A stretch of 64,000 bases of DNA from Sphingomonadales bacterium 39-57-19 (GCA_002282385.1 NCJG01000001.1:558001-622000); one strand, 5' to 3'; positions 29,142-39,256 are shown, counted from the first letter of the stretch. A program made the numbers and translations. Notes: a model not told the origin generated them from the letters alone.

Positions 29142-29960
29142 TTATTCTCCTGAATGATTTTGATAGATACGCGCGGCGATTTCCCGAACCAGCTTGGCCC
29201 CGACGATTGCCGTAACTTCGTTCACGTCGCGGTCGGGATTAAGTTCCACGACATCCGCGCCGACAATTGCCGCATTTTGTCTGGCAAGTATCGAAAGGAC
29301 TTCGCGCACCGTCAGGCCACCCGGCTCGGGATGCGCCACACCCGGCGCCTCCGACGGGTCAAGGCCATCGAGATCAAAGCTGATGTAAAGCGGCCCTTCA
29401 AGAACGGGAACATGTTCCGGCGAGAAGTTCAGCATCGGGAGTATTTCAACGCCATAACGCTCCGCCTGTTCGCGGCAATGCCGGTTCAGCGTCCGGATAC
29501 CGACTTGAACAATGCGCTTGGCATGGCCCGCTTCCAATATGCGGGCAAATGGCGATGCATGGCTGCGCGGATTGCCTTCAAAATCGGCATAAATGTCGGG
29601 GTGCGCATCGAAATGCAAAATGTTGAGCGGACCATGACGCGCCGCCAGAGTCGCCACCACCGGATATGTTACCGAATGATCGCCGCCCAGCAGCAGAGGA
29701 ACCGCGCCTGCGTCCATCGCGTCAGCCACCGCCTTTATGATGAGCGCGTCATCAGCGGCGGTATCCACGTCCAAAAGCGGTACATCGCCGCGATCTACCA
29801 GCGCAATGTCGGTTCCTATTTCAAGGCCGCACTCGGTCGATAGGTTACCGCGATCGCTAAATAGCGCATGGCGAATTGCGGCCGGTGCCGCCGCTGCGCC
29901 ACGTTCGAACGAACTGTTTTGATCTGTGGGCAAGCCAATCAGGTGAATCTGCAATGTCAT
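29142..29960 (-). CDS. ureohydrolase (arginase/agmatinase family)
   Basis: 272 residues. The binuclear-manganese motifs are present: GGDHSVTYP, HFDAHPDIY and SFDLDGLDP. The family hydrolyses arginine, agmatine or a related guanidino compound to urea; the middle motif DAHPD differs slightly from the classic agmatinase DAHTD, and the N-terminus LIGLPTDQNSSFERG resembles agmatinase-like proteins, so the substrate is left open. It is followed by a GST gene two bases downstream. An arginine succinyltransferase operon exists near 55-58 kb, so this organism may have two ways to break down arginine. Confidence 0.82.
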   Translation of the reverse strand: MTLQIHLIGLPTDQNSSFERGAAAAPAAIRHALFSDRGNLSTECGLEIGTDIALVDRGDVPLLDVDTAADDALIIKAVADAMDAGAVPLLLGGDHSVTYPVVATLAARHGPLNILHFDAHPDIYADFEGNPRSHASPFARILEAGHAKRIVQVGIRTLNRHCREQAERYGVEILPMLNFSPEHVPVLEGPLYISFDLDGLDPSEAPGVAHPEPGGLTVREVLSILARQNAAIVGADVVELNPDRDVNEVTAIVGAKLVREIAARIYQNHSGE

Positions 29961-30048
29961 TGATGCAGTTGTGCCGTAGTCACCCTGCCTGTCAAGAAGT
30001 CAGCGGCCCGCGCGACACTTGATATATCTGTGGGTGGCAAAACAAAGT

Positions 30049-30105
30049 GACCCGCCCCGGGGTGGACCAGGACGGGTCGAAAGCAGCGGCCTCAGGCAAG
30101 GCCGC
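30049..30105 (-). terminator. two hairpins downstream of recA
   Basis: On the minus strand GCGGCCT/AGGCCGC (30105-30086) makes a perfect 7-bp stem, and GACCCG/CGGGTC (30078-30049) makes a second stem around a GC-rich loop, followed by ACTTTGTTTT. Together they fit the 3' end of the recA transcript; the second is the better terminator candidate because of the T-rich tail. Confidence 0.65.
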
Positions 30106-30122
30106 GCTTGTTCGCATATTTT

Positions 30123-31202
30123 TTAAACGTCGTCTTCCGCGTCAGGCCCTGTCATCAGGACTTCAGCGACTTCTTCGGTCTTGCCCCGAATGGCGGCTTC
30201 CAACCGTGCCGCGACTTCAGGATTTTCCGTGAGATAGGTTTTTGAATTCTCACGCCCCTGCCCAATACGGATCGAGTCATAGCTGAACCAGCTGCCGGAC
30301 TTTTCGACAATGCCCGCCTTCACGCCCAGATCCAAAAGTTCACCGGTCTTGGAAATACCTTCGCCATACATGATGTCGAATTCGACCTGTTTGAAAGGTG
30401 GAGCTACCTTGTTTTTGACAACCTTCACGCGGGTTGTGTTGCCCACAATATCTTCGCCAGACTTAATCTGACCCGTGCGACGAATATCCAAACGGACCGA
30501 CGCATAGAATTTCAACGCATTACCGCCCGTGGTCGTTTCGGGCGAACCGTACATCACACCGATTTTCATGCGGATCTGGTTGATGAAAATCACCATGCAG
30601 TTCGACCGGCTGATCGAACCTGTAATTTTGCGAAGCGCCTGGCTCATCAAACGGGCTTGCAAGCCGACATGGCTGTCGCCCATTTCGCCCTCGATTTCGG
30701 CGCGCGGCACAAGTGCAGCAACCGAGTCGATAACCAAAATGTCGACTGCGTTAGAACGCACCAGCGTATCTGCAATCTCAAGTGCTTGCTCACCCGTGTC
30801 GGGCTGCGACACGATGAGGTTATCAATATCGACACCCAATTTCTTCGCATAGCCCGGATCCAGCGCATGCTCTGCATCGATAAATGCGGCCGTACCGCCT
30901 GCCTTCTGCGCCTCTGCAATTGCATGCAGGGTCAGCGTGGTCTTACCCGAGCTTTCTGGTCCATAAATTTCAATGACCCGCCCCTTAGGCAGGCCGCCAA
31001 TGCCAAGCGCAATATCCAGACCAAGCGAGCCTGTAGACACTGCATCAATAGCAATAGCCTCACGGCTACCCAGCTTCATCGCCGAGCCTTTACCAAAAGC
31101 GCGATCAATCTGCGCAAGCGCCGCTTCTAACGCCTTTTCACGTTCCGAACTTTTCATACCGTTTGCCTGATTCCCATCGACCATTTTAAGACTTGCTGCC
31201 AT
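30123..31202 (-). CDS. recA: recombinase RecA
   Basis: 359 residues. The Walker A motif GPESSGKTT is at 81-89, loop and Walker B regions follow ([13 protein letters not shown]), and [20 protein letters not shown] is the L2/monomer-contact region. RecA coats single-stranded DNA, drives strand exchange and triggers LexA self-cleavage. The upstream region contains the alphaproteobacterial SOS box at 31280-31294, so LexA control and self-induction on DNA damage are expected. The C-terminus ends in an acidic tail (GPDAEDDV), as in most RecA proteins. Confidence 0.98.
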   Translation of the reverse strand: MAASLKMVDGNQANGMKSSEREKALEAALAQIDRAFGKGSAMKLGSREAIAIDAVSTGSLGLDIALGIGGLPKGRVIEIYGPESSGKTTLTLHAIAEAQKAGGTAAFIDAEHALDPGYAKKLGVDIDNLIVSQPDTGEQALEIADTLVRSNAVDILVIDSVAALVPRAEIEGEMGDSHVGLQARLMSQALRKITGSISRSNCMVIFINQIRMKIGVMYGSPETTTGGNALKFYASVRLDIRRTGQIKSGEDIVGNTTRVKVVKNKVAPPFKQVEFDIMYGEGISKTGELLDLGVKAGIVEKSGSWFSYDSIRIGQGRENSKTYLTENPEVAARLEAAIRGKTEEVAEVLMTGPDAEDDV

Positions 31203-31279
31203 TTTTCCACTCCTTTAGCGTCATGCCTGTTCCAGATTATCATCCGGAATAACCATTATGTACACCTTCTGTTCCAAAA

Positions 31280-31294
31280 GAACAAGAGCGGAAC
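31280..31294. promoter_or_regulatory. LexA (SOS) box upstream of recA
   Basis: GAAC, seven bases, GAAC on the plus strand, that is GTTC-N7-GTTC on the recA strand, which is the known LexA site of Alphaproteobacteria. It lies 78 bases upstream of the recA start codon. An additional GTTC at 31271-31274 makes an inverted GTTC-N5-GAAC pair with the same site. Confidence 0.88.
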
Positions 31295-31328
31295 AAAATT
31301 ATTTATACGTTTATTTTCAATACCTAAA

Positions 31329-33647
31329 CTAATTAGCCTTCACGAGAGCATCGTGGACCGCTTCCGCAATTTGCTGAACTGAAAATGGCTTAGCAAGGAA
31401 CGACACATTGTCGAGGCTGATCGCCTCGCGCAACTGCTCCTCTGCGTAACCGGACATGAACAACAGCCGGATGTCCCCATATGTCTCACGCAAATTGCGT
31501 GCCATTGTCGGACCATCCATATTGGGCATGACCACGTCCGAGACGATGAGGTCATATCGCTTACCTTCCGCAAAAAGTTCAAGCGCTTGCTCGCCGTCGC
31601 TTGCAGTTTCTACGACATAACCCTGCCGAACCAAAGCGCGCTCTGCGACTGCGCGCACCATGTCTTCGTCTTCAACAATCAAGACCCGCCCGCTGCCCCA
31701 CAAATCCTTGGTCTTGTAAAATTCCTTTTTGCCCGTCCCGGCAACAGTTGCCTCCCCTTGATGAACGGGCAAGAATATGTCGAAGCGTGTGCCTCGGCCG
31801 ACTGTTGAATCGGCAAAGATGAACCCGCCCGATTGTTTAACAATGCCGTAGACTGTGGAGAGACCAAGCCCGGTCCCATGGCCAAGTTCCTTGGTCGTGA
31901 AGAACGGTTCGAATATCTTCGATAGATTTTCCTTGGAAATGCCGACACCGCTGTCTTCAACGGATAATTTTACATAGTCGCCAATGGGTAGAAACTCGCT
32001 ACCCATCGCAGCGACCTCCTGCTGCCCCACCGCCAATGTGCTGATGTGCACCACGCCGCCCTTGGGCATAGCGTCGCGTGCATTCACGCCCAGATTGATA
32101 ATCACCTGCTCCAGTTGCCCCGGGTCAGCGCGCACAGCGCCTACACCGCGCCCGTGATGCACCTCAAGCCGGACAGTCTCGCCAAGCAATCGCTTCAGCA
32201 AGCTGGATACGTCGGCCACAACATTCGCCAGTTGTAATATCTGCGGACGCAATGTCTGCTGACGCGAGAAGGCAAGCAACTGGCGTGTCAGGCTAGCCGC
32301 GCGATTTGAATTGTTCTTGATCTGCTGAATATCGTCATAATCGCCATCGCCAGGCTGATGCCGCAGCAGCATGAGGTCGCAATATCCGATAATCGCGGTC
32401 AGGATGTTGTTGAAATCATGCGCAACACCGCCCGCCAGCTGCCCGATCGATTCCATCTTCGTTTGTTGGGCGAGCTGCCGCTTCAGCGTTATCTCTTCGC
32501 TATTATCCTTAAGTCCAAGCAGCACCGCAGCGCCACCAAGCCCGCGCACGCCAGCGATGGAGAGCGCAATGACTTCATCGGGTCGCTCTTTCAAGCGAAT
32601 GGCGATGTCGCCTGACGTCTTGGGCCCGCTGCCATAACGGCGAATGCTATCCAAGACCACGCCCTTGTCTTCAGAAATGACCAGATCGCCCGGATAAGGT
32701 GGCAATTTGGTTGGTTCTACATCCAGCACGCGTGCAAATGCCTCATTGGCAAACAGGAACCGGCCATCGCGATCAACAAGCGCTAGCCCCAAAGGCAGTG
32801 TGGAGAGCAATTGTTCAACATGTGCCAGCGCGAGGCCGCGATCGACCTTTGCACCGTCTTCGTCCACCGCGAGCAGCAAGGCGGAGCCTTCCACATCATG
32901 TGCGTTCAACGGCACGTGCAAAAGCCGGATAGGCAAGCCGCGACGTCCTTCGCGTTCAAAAAAGACGCTGCCCTTGTCGTCCATCCGCACAAAATCTGCG
33001 AATGAACGGCCCGTGAGGGGAACTTGATCCGTGCCCGTTGCGCGCAAGGCAAAAGCAGCGTTTGCCGCACGAACGCAGCCGTCGGGACCAACGGCGACAG
33101 CCATGACGCCGCTGCCGGACATGGCACGCCCGATACGGCCGGTAATCAGCTCAATCGCAAGGCTTTCAATGGCAATCCGCTCAATGGGCGCGAGCCTCCA
33201 TAAAAGATATTCGTCAGAGGCGCCCGCGCGGGCCACCTTCACGCTATAGGCGCGGTGGTCCTTCGTTATAGTATCGATCTGGGCACTGCCGTCGCGCCAT
33301 GCGGCACGACCTGCCGCAACCATCAACGATTGGCTCGTTTCATCCAACCCCAGATCCGTCGGCGCTTTCAGTCCGGGAAACGCTTTCGAAAAATGGTCAT
33401 TTGCGCATAGCAGCTGACCAGCGCGGTCACTTATGGCGATTGCAGCGTCGTTCAACTGCGTCGCAGCGTGCGCGATGGACCAGTCAGGCGGCGAGATATC
33501 GACAACATCCTCGACCGAGCCCGCATGACGGAAAAAGTGAATGAGCGCGCCGGCCGCAATGATGACGGCGGCGCACGAACCGACAAGAATGATGTTGCCC
33601 GTCGAAAACCACAATATCGCCAGCGACAATAAGGTTGCGAGCGCCAA
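31329..33647 (-). CDS. cckA: cell-cycle hybrid histidine kinase CckA
   Basis: 772 residues as an open frame from a TTG at 33647. Two membrane helices (about 1-40), PAS-like domains (about 60-150, 170-260, 275-385), HisKA with phospho-acceptor His410 in [11 protein letters not shown], HATPase with GVGISKENL and [15 protein letters not shown], and a C-terminal receiver (about 650-770, [11 protein letters not shown]). This is the CckA architecture; CckA phosphorylates CtrA and CpdR through ChpT in Alphaproteobacteria. The natural start seems to be an ATG at 33689 that is in the same frame, but codon 11 there is TAG, so translation must restart at CTG (33656) or TTG (33647), or the base is an error or a mutation. 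Confidence 0.88.
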   Translation of the reverse strand: MALATLLSLAILWFSTGNIILVGSCAAVIIAAGALIHFFRHAGSVEDVVDISPPDWSIAHAATQLNDAAIAISDRAGQLLCANDHFSKAFPGLKAPTDLGLDETSQSLMVAAGRAAWRDGSAQIDTITKDHRAYSVKVARAGASDEYLLWRLAPIERIAIESLAIELITGRIGRAMSGSGVMAVAVGPDGCVRAANAAFALRATGTDQVPLTGRSFADFVRMDDKGSVFFEREGRRGLPIRLLHVPLNAHDVEGSALLLAVDEDGAKVDRGLALAHVEQLLSTLPLGLALVDRDGRFLFANEAFARVLDVEPTKLPPYPGDLVISEDKGVVLDSIRRYGSGPKTSGDIAIRLKERPDEVIALSIAGVRGLGGAAVLLGLKDNSEEITLKRQLAQQTKMESIGQLAGGVAHDFNNILTAIIGYCDLMLLRHQPGDGDYDDIQQIKNNSNRAASLTRQLLAFSRQQTLRPQILQLANVVADVSSLLKRLLGETVRLEVHHGRGVGAVRADPGQLEQVIINLGVNARDAMPKGGVVHISTLAVGQQEVAAMGSEFLPIGDYVKLSVEDSGVGISKENLSKIFEPFFTTKELGHGTGLGLSTVYGIVKQSGGFIFADSTVGRGTRFDIFLPVHQGEATVAGTGKKEFYKTKDLWGSGRVLIVEDEDMVRAVAERALVRQGYVVETASDGEQALELFAEGKRYDLIVSDVVMPNMDGPTMARNLRETYGDIRLLFMSGYAEEQLREAISLDNVSFLAKPFSVQQIAEAVHDALVKAN

Positions 33648-33656
33648 TACCGCCAG

Positions 33657-33725
33657 CTAACGCACATCCAGCTTGGCGGATTGGTCCATGTCCCCGCCAA
33701 ATATCTGGAATTGAGTCGGCGGGGA
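33657..33725 (-). promoter_or_regulatory. cckA leader: hairpin over the ribosome site and a 10-codon frame closed by TAG
   Basis: On the minus strand TCCCCGCC (33725-33718) pairs perfectly with GGCGGGGA (33698-33691). The second arm contains the only Shine-Dalgarno-like run before the ATG at 33689, so the hairpin would hide it. That ATG opens MDQSAKLDVR and then TAG (33659-33657), in frame with the long cckA frame that continues [10 protein letters not shown]. The structure could be a leader peptide/attenuator, or simply a cckA gene with a nonsense change (TGG to TAG would restore it). Confidence 0.55.
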
Positions 33726-33746
33726 TATCTTGTTCAAAGCGGCTCC

Positions 33747-33935
33747 TTACCAGATGCGAACGCGGTCCTCAGACTTGAGGTACAATTGCCCGTCTGCTTT
33801 TGGCTGGAACGCATCGTACCATTTGTCAAGATTGCGCACGACCCACGCGCGTTGTTCCGACGGGCTGTGCGGGTCGGTGATCAAGCGCTGACGCAAATTG
33901 GCCGCACGATAATTGCGGCGCCATAGCTGGTGTGG
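33747..33935 (-). pseudogene. remnant of an M13 (neprilysin-like) metallopeptidase gene, C-terminal end only
   Basis: About 62 codons reading HQLWRRNYRAANLRQRL, ITDPHSPSEQRAWVVRNLD, KWYDAF and ending DRVRIW then stop. This is the standard C-terminus of secreted M13 peptidases (NPHSP-like motif and the terminal R-x-x-IW). The zinc motif HExxH and the other roughly 600 residues are absent; immediately upstream on the same strand lies the DUF2062 stop at 33953. A deletion ending about 33935-33950 therefore seems to have removed the rest. In-frame extension upstream to 34022 only reads through DUF2062 in another frame. No product is expected. Confidence 0.8.
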
Positions 33936-33952
33936 CAAAAGGCTAAAAAAGT

Positions 33953-34519
33953 TTATCCACGAGACGCAATTGACTTTGACCGGCGTCGCCACTTGGCGCT
34001 TATCCGCCAGCGCCAGAACCACGCCGAGAGCACATAACCGATGAGCGCTGCTGCGATGGATATGATCCCAAGCCCTGCGATACCTTGGACAAGCGCCAAA
34101 GGTGCTTCGTTCCAGACATAATCACCCCACGCGGAAAGCGGCGCCGATGTCTCGATAAGTTGATAAAAATGGCCTGAGCCATTGTTCAATCGAAGCACCG
34201 ATTCCCCGACATACACCGACCCAAGCAAAATGAATGGCGTTGTGGCCGGCATGCTCAGGAACGTCATGGCCGCGCCGATCGGGATATTTGCCCGAAATGG
34301 CAGCGCAAGCAGCGCGACACCAGCGATCTGGATACCCGGTATCAAAAGGAAAATCCCGACCAACAGGCCAAGAGCTACGCCCCGGGGGACGGAGCGCCGT
34401 GTAAAGCGCCAGAGGGCGGGATGAAACACGCGCTGCGCAAACGGCCGCAGAAAGCGGCTGCGTTCAAAGCTGTCGCGCGTGGGTGCTTGCCTGTGCAACC
34501 AGGTATCAAACTTACTCAT
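33953..34519 (-). CDS. DUF2062 membrane protein
   Basis: 188 residues. [20 protein letters not shown] and [16 protein letters not shown] are typical of DUF2062 (PF09835), with three predicted membrane helices (about 48-75, 80-105 and 150-172) and a basic C-terminus. The function of the family is unknown. Its start overlaps the smpB stop by four bases (ATGA), as part of dapA-smpB-DUF2062. Confidence 0.87.
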   Translation of the reverse strand: MSKFDTWLHRQAPTRDSFERSRFLRPFAQRVFHPALWRFTRRSVPRGVALGLLVGIFLLIPGIQIAGVALLALPFRANIPIGAAMTFLSMPATTPFILLGSVYVGESVLRLNNGSGHFYQLIETSAPLSAWGDYVWNEAPLALVQGIAGLGIISIAAALIGYVLSAWFWRWRISAKWRRRSKSIASRG

Positions 34520-34998
34520 CCACGGTCGCGCATAATGCGTCCCTGCTCACGCTTCCAATCCCGTTCTTTCTCGGTCGCACGCTTATCGGGCGCCTTTTTG
34601 CCCTTTGCCAACGCCAATTCCACTTTCGCCCTGCCGCGTCCATTGAAATAAATCGACAGAGGTACAAGCGTCATGCCCTGCCGCATCACCGCGCCGTGCA
34701 GCTTATTTATTTCACGCTCATTCAGCAGCAACTTTCGGGGACGTTTCGGCTCGTGGTTAAACCGGTTCCCGTGGCTGAATTCGGGGATGTTCGCGTTAAT
34801 CAACCAAATCTGATCATCGCGGACTTCGGCATAGCTCTCGGCGATGGAACCTTCACCAAAGCGCAAAGATTTCACTTCGGTTCCGGTCAGGACAATACCA
34901 GCCTCATATTTGTCATCGATATGAAAATCATAACGAGCGCGCCGGTTTTCGGCGACGGTTTTAACTTTGTTGAATGCTTCGGGTTTTGGACGCGTCAT
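34516..34998 (-). CDS. smpB: SsrA-binding protein SmpB
   Basis: 160 residues. The OB-fold core is seen in [36 protein letters not shown] and [17 protein letters not shown], followed by [11 protein letters not shown] and the basic C-terminal tail [20 protein letters not shown], which enters the ribosomal A site. It binds tmRNA and is required for trans-translation; the ssrA gene lies about 24 kb away in this window. The start overlaps the dapA stop by one base. Confidence 0.97.
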   Translation of the reverse strand: MTRPKPEAFNKVKTVAENRRARYDFHIDDKYEAGIVLTGTEVKSLRFGEGSIAESYAEVRDDQIWLINANIPEFSHGNRFNHEPKRPRKLLLNEREINKLHGAVMRQGMTLVPLSIYFNGRGRAKVELALAKGKKAPDKRATEKERDWKREQGRIMRDRG

Positions 34999-35873
34999 TA
35001 AATAAGCCCTGCATTCTCCAAGGCGGCATCAACCTGACGTCGGCTCGCCTCGCTTGGCGGGGTCATTGGTAAGCGCAACTCGGTTGGGAAACCGTCGATG
35101 ACGCGTGACAACGCATATTTTATTGGGCCCGGCGATGCGTCAGAAAACAACGCTAAATGAAGTGGATACAGCTTATCATTCAGTTCGCGTGCCAAGTTAT
35201 AATCACCCGACGCACATGCCGCCTGAAATTCTGCGCATAATTTCGGCGCAACATTCGCAGTAACCGAAATGCACCCGCGCCCGCCTGCGGCATTGAACGC
35301 AAGCGACTGTTCGTCGACGCCCGAAAGTAAGCAGAAATCAGGTCCGCAAGCCAGCCGATGGTCCGTGACGCGTGGCATATCACCGCTTGCATCCTTGATA
35401 CCGATCACCGTCGGCAACTGCGCAAGGCGGGCGACCGTTTCTGGCTTGATGTCGGTCACCGTACGCGCAGGCACATTGTACAGCACGATAGGCAGGTCGT
35501 TCTTCTTGGTCATCGCCTCGAAATGCGCATAAATGCCCTCTTGGTTGGGCCGATTATAATAAGGGGCGACAACCAGACCAGCAGCGGCGCCGCTTTTCTT
35601 TGAAAAGTTCAGATGGAGAATGGCGTTATTGGTGTCATTCGACCCACAGCCGGCAATAACGGGTACGCGCCCGGCGGCTTGCTCAATACACACTTCGATC
35701 ACGCGATGATGCTCTGCGTTTGACAGCGTTGACGCCTCACCGGTCGTCCCGGCGGGTACCAGCGCGTTTGATCCTTGGTCGATTTGCCAATCGATCAACG
35801 CACGAAAATGCTTTTCGCTAAACGCTCCGTCGCAAAAAGGAGTCACTAGAGCCGGTATCGATCCCGAAAACAT
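34998..35873 (-). CDS. dapA: 4-hydroxy-tetrahydrodipicolinate synthase
   Basis: 291 residues, normal DapA length. [19 protein letters not shown], the [14 protein letters not shown] motif, [26 protein letters not shown] and the Schiff-base Lys in [10 protein letters not shown] are all present. It condenses pyruvate and aspartate semialdehyde on the lysine/meso-diaminopimelate route. It heads dapA-smpB-DUF2062 and is divergent from the transglycosylase gene across an 87-base region. Confidence 0.95.
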   Translation of the reverse strand: MFSGSIPALVTPFCDGAFSEKHFRALIDWQIDQGSNALVPAGTTGEASTLSNAEHHRVIEVCIEQAAGRVPVIAGCGSNDTNNAILHLNFSKKSGAAAGLVVAPYYNRPNQEGIYAHFEAMTKKNDLPIVLYNVPARTVTDIKPETVARLAQLPTVIGIKDASGDMPRVTDHRLACGPDFCLLSGVDEQSLAFNAAGGRGCISVTANVAPKLCAEFQAACASGDYNLARELNDKLYPLHLALFSDASPGPIKYALSRVIDGFPTELRLPMTPPSEASRRQVDAALENAGLI

Positions 35874-35897
35874 AGCATTACACTTTCAATCTGCGCC

Positions 35898-35920
35898 ATA
35901 TAGGCCGCTAAGGGCTATAT
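35898..35920. promoter_or_regulatory. inverted repeat in the dapA/transglycosylase divergent promoter region
   Basis: ATATAGGCC (35898-35906) and GGGCTATAT (35912-35920) are inverted with one mismatch. The TATAT cores could serve as -10 elements for either divergent gene; a regulator is not identified. Confidence 0.3.
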
Positions 35921-35960
35921 AGTCGTTCGTTCAGCACCTGATAAGGATGGGGCACATAAT

Positions 35961-37991
35961 ATGTCCAGCATGGTAAAGCATCTCATTTCGGCATCTATGC
36001 TGATAATTCCGTTTTCGACCGCCGTAGCGGCCCAGCAAAGCGATGGCATAACGTGGCAGCGCGGTACGGGGGTAGCCCCTGCTGCTGCGCCCACTGCGCA
36101 AATGCCTCAGCCCCCATCGGTGCAATATGACCCAAGCGAGGGCCAAGTCCCTGCCGCGTTGCAGCGTTGGAAAATGCTCAGCGCTCCCGGCAATTTCAGT
36201 TTTGGCGAATATGCGTCATTTTTGATGCGCTATCCCGATTGGCCAAATAGCGATGAGATGCGCAAGAACGCAGAACAGGCGATCAATCCCCTGTCCTTGT
36301 CGCCCAGTCAGGTTGTGGCCTTCTTTGATCGCTTGCCTCCCCTCACCAACGCGGGGCGTGCGCGGTTCGCAATTGCACTCCACGCATCGGGCGACACATC
36401 GCGCGCTGAAGCACAAGCGCGCGCGGCATGGCGCGGTGGTGCCCTAAACGATGATGACGAAGCACGTATGTTCCGCATCGCCGGCAACCGTTTTACGTCC
36501 GCTGACCATGACGCCCGCGTTGACCGCTTATTATGGTCGGGCTCAACCCGTGGCGCAGAACGCTGGATAGCCTATACATCTCCGCAACGTCGCCCCGCCT
36601 TTGTTGCGGCGCTTGCAACGCGTCTGAAGGCCGCTGACGCTGATCAAAAGGTTCTGGACGCCGGCGCACTGGCCAATAGTGAAGCGAGCTTAATCGCCGC
36701 CAGAGCAGACTTTATGCGGTCCTCCGGCAACAGCATCGGTGCGCGCGAATTGCTGGCGAACCGTGCCAATCTTGCTGCGCCTGTACCTGTTCTGAAGGAC
36801 TGGTATCAATTGCTGCTGACGCATGCGCAGGCAGCCGCGAAGGACGGCCAATATGACGTCGCGTACCGCATAGCGTCACGCGTTGACGACGCAACGCCGC
36901 GCGGCCTTGTCATGATCGATCAAGATATCGCCACACGCGATCGCTATACCAGCCTGACATGGCTTGCGGGCATGACGGCGATGGAAAGGCTTGGCCGCCC
37001 TGGTGACGCTGTAGCTATGTTTGAACGTTATGCGTCCGCTGCGAAATCGGCGCAAACTCGATCAAAAGGCTTACACTTTGCTGGCAAAGCTGCGGCAAAG
37101 GCCGGAGACCAAGCATCGGCGACACGCTATCATGAACAAGCCGCCGCTTATTATGAAAGCTTTTTTGGCCAGTTGTCGCTTGAACAGCTCCGGCGCCCCC
37201 TGCCCCCAGTACCGCACATCACCCCCGCCGCACCCGTTTTGGCGGAGGGCGATGTACCGGCAGTCTATTTGGCCGCAGCCCTCGCCCCCAAATATGGAAG
37301 TTGGAAGGACCAAAGCAATTTCTTCAGGGCCATTGCCCGAAACGCTAAGGATCCGGATGATTTTGCCATAGCCATTGGCCTTTCCCAAAAATTGGGCCGT
37401 CCCGATCTGGCGGTGATGGCAGGTCGCAGCGCCCGATCGGCAGGCATTCCTGAACTTTTGGGAAACAGCTATCCAACGGTCAATGTTCCCGCCGCGCATC
37501 ACCAGACATGGACGCTTGCCCATGCGATCATGCGGCAGGAAAGCCAGTTTGACCGGGCAGCCGTCAGCCACGCAGGTGCACGCGGCCTGATGCAGCTGAT
37601 GCCCGGCACCGCGCGCGAAACATCGGGCAAAATCGCGATGGCATATCGCCCCGAAGCGCTGACGGTCGACACAGATTACAACATCGCCCTTGGCGCCACA
37701 TATATCGAACGCATGCTGAATTATTTTGGCGGCAGCTACCCCCTCGCAATTGCCGCATATAATGGCGGCCCCGGCAATGTGAACAAATGGCTGAAGGCTT
37801 ATGGTGACCCGCGCACGGGTAGCATCGGCATGATGGAATGGATCGAAAAAATCCCGCTGAGCGAGACACGCGATTATGTTTACCGCGTGCTGGAAAATGC
37901 GGTGATGTACGATCATCTCCACCCCGAACGCGCGCGCGTCCGGTCGGCAACGCCGCTCAGCACATATCTGGGCAAATCAAGCCCGGGGTGA
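35961..37991 (+). CDS. soluble lytic murein transglycosylase (Slt70-like)
   Basis: 676 residues. A signal peptide (about 1-24, LISASMLIIPFSTAVAAQQS) leads into a long helical superhelix of TPR-like repeats (about 60-480) and a C-terminal SLT domain (about 510-650). The catalytic Glu is residue 527 in HAIMRQESQFD; GLMQLMPGTARE and AIAAYNGGPGNVNKW are the flanking lysozyme-fold motifs. It cleaves peptidoglycan glycan strands in the periplasm leaving 1,6-anhydro ends. AAGGA precedes the ATG by about 13 bases; a second ATG at 35970 is possible. Confidence 0.91.
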   Translation: MSSMVKHLISASMLIIPFSTAVAAQQSDGITWQRGTGVAPAAAPTAQMPQPPSVQYDPSEGQVPAALQRWKMLSAPGNFSFGEYASFLMRYPDWPNSDEMRKNAEQAINPLSLSPSQVVAFFDRLPPLTNAGRARFAIALHASGDTSRAEAQARAAWRGGALNDDDEARMFRIAGNRFTSADHDARVDRLLWSGSTRGAERWIAYTSPQRRPAFVAALATRLKAADADQKVLDAGALANSEASLIAARADFMRSSGNSIGARELLANRANLAAPVPVLKDWYQLLLTHAQAAAKDGQYDVAYRIASRVDDATPRGLVMIDQDIATRDRYTSLTWLAGMTAMERLGRPGDAVAMFERYASAAKSAQTRSKGLHFAGKAAAKAGDQASATRYHEQAAAYYESFFGQLSLEQLRRPLPPVPHITPAAPVLAEGDVPAVYLAAALAPKYGSWKDQSNFFRAIARNAKDPDDFAIAIGLSQKLGRPDLAVMAGRSARSAGIPELLGNSYPTVNVPAAHHQTWTLAHAIMRQESQFDRAAVSHAGARGLMQLMPGTARETSGKIAMAYRPEALTVDTDYNIALGATYIERMLNYFGGSYPLAIAAYNGGPGNVNKWLKAYGDPRTGSIGMMEWIEKIPLSETRDYVYRVLENAVMYDHLHPERARVRSATPLSTYLGKSSPG

Positions 37992-38003
37992 CATAGAGGC
38001 GCT

Positions 38004-38489
38004 ATGGAGCGCACAAACCCCATTACCCCTGCCGGATTCGCAGCCTTGCGCGCGCGGTATGAACAATTGTTCGCTGTGGAACGGCCCGCGGTTGTCGAAA
38101 TCGTCCATTGGGCGGCGGGCAATGGCGACCGAAGCGAGAATGGCGACTATATCTACGGCCGGCAGAAGCTGCGCGCAATCGACCGTGAACTCGGCCAGCT
38201 TTCCAAGAAAATGAAAGTTGCAAAGGTCCTCGATCCGTCGAAACAAGAAGACCGAGACCGTGTATTTTTCGGCGCGACGGTTACGTTGGCGGATATCGAC
38301 GACGTGGAGCGCGTCATTACGTTGGTTGGCGACGACGAGGCAGACGCAAGCCATGGCCGCATCGGATGGAACGCACCGCTGGCCCGCGCCCTGCGCGGTG
38401 CGCGTGTGGGCGATGTCAAAACGGTAACCTTGCCAACGGGCCCCAAAGAATGGGAAGTCGTCGGGATTGCCTATCCAATAGGGGAATAG
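38004..38489 (+). CDS. greB: transcription elongation factor GreB
   Basis: 161 residues. N-terminal coiled coil (about 10-80) with the tip acidic region NGDRSENGDYIYGRQKLR, then the FKBP-like C-terminal domain (FFGATVTLADIDD, VGDDEAD, GKxxGD-like GARVGDVKTV). The GDxSENxDY form with R/K-rich YGRQ/KKL pattern is GreB. It rescues backtracked RNA polymerase by stimulating transcript cleavage. Its end overlaps the convergent ppk2 gene by 19 bases. Confidence 0.93.
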   Translation: MERTNPITPAGFAALRARYEQLFAVERPAVVEIVHWAAGNGDRSENGDYIYGRQKLRAIDRELGQLSKKMKVAKVLDPSKQEDRDRVFFGATVTLADIDDVERVITLVGDDEADASHGRIGWNAPLARALRGARVGDVKTVTLPTGPKEWEVVGIAYPIGE

Positions 38490-39256
38490 CCGAACGTCTT
38501 TTCGGCCAGTGCGACAATCTCTGGTTTGGCATCAGGGAAATCTTGCGGAACACTGGCCTCAAGCGATTCCACAACATGCTTTAATGCAGCGATCCGTGCC
38601 GCTTTCTGGTTATTGCCATCGATAACGGTCCATGGGGCCCAGCGCGTATGGGTACGCTTAAACATGTCCGCCAGCGCATCCATATACTCGCTACGCCGTT
38701 CGCGATTTCGAAAGTCCTCTGCAGTCACTTTCCAGCGCTTGGCGGGATCTCCGAGCCGTTCCATCAGCACCTTATCCTGCGTTTCCTGTGTGACGTGGAA
38801 GAACAGCTTGATGATTTTCGTGCCGATTTCGCCCTGTCGCGATTCAAACTCGTTGATCTCGTCATATCCGCGCCGCCATTCTGCCTCGCTGCAGAATTTT
38901 TCGACGCGTTCGACCAGCACACGCCCATAATGGCTGCGGTCCCATATGCTGATTTCTCGGCTGCCGGGCAGCTTGTTCCAAAAGCGCCAAAGGAAGTGCT
39001 TGTCCTTTTCCTCCGCAGTGGGCGCTGAAACGGGATAGACATGATAATAACGCGGATCGAGCGTGGCGGTCATGCGCTTAATCGCGCCGCCCTTGCCAGC
39101 CGCATCCCACCCTTCAATCACGATCAACGTGCGCGCATTGTGCAATATGTGCAGCGACTGCAGCCGCGAAAGACGGTCCTGCAGCGCTTTCAGGTCCTCA
39201 TCATAGGCACCTTCGTATTTTTTACCGGACTCATAGTTTGATAGATCAATCGCCAT
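38471..39256 (-). CDS. ppk2: polyphosphate kinase 2 family protein
   Basis: 261 residues from MAIDLSNYES; the frame opens 15 codons earlier without a better start. The P-loop is EGWDAAGKGG (about 48-57), followed by PTAEEKDKHFLWRFW, the Walker B-like IWDRSHYGRVLVER and the lid region FRNRERRSEY. PPK2 enzymes transfer phosphate between polyphosphate and nucleotides. The class (ADP/GDP or AMP specific) is not assigned. Convergent overlap with greB. Confidence 0.92.
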   Translation of the reverse strand: MAIDLSNYESGKKYEGAYDEDLKALQDRLSRLQSLHILHNARTLIVIEGWDAAGKGGAIKRMTATLDPRYYHVYPVSAPTAEEKDKHFLWRFWNKLPGSREISIWDRSHYGRVLVERVEKFCSEAEWRRGYDEINEFESRQGEIGTKIIKLFFHVTQETQDKVLMERLGDPAKRWKVTAEDFRNRERRSEYMDALADMFKRTHTRWAPWTVIDGNNQKAARIAALKHVVESLEASVPQDFPDAKPEIVALAEKTFGYSPIG

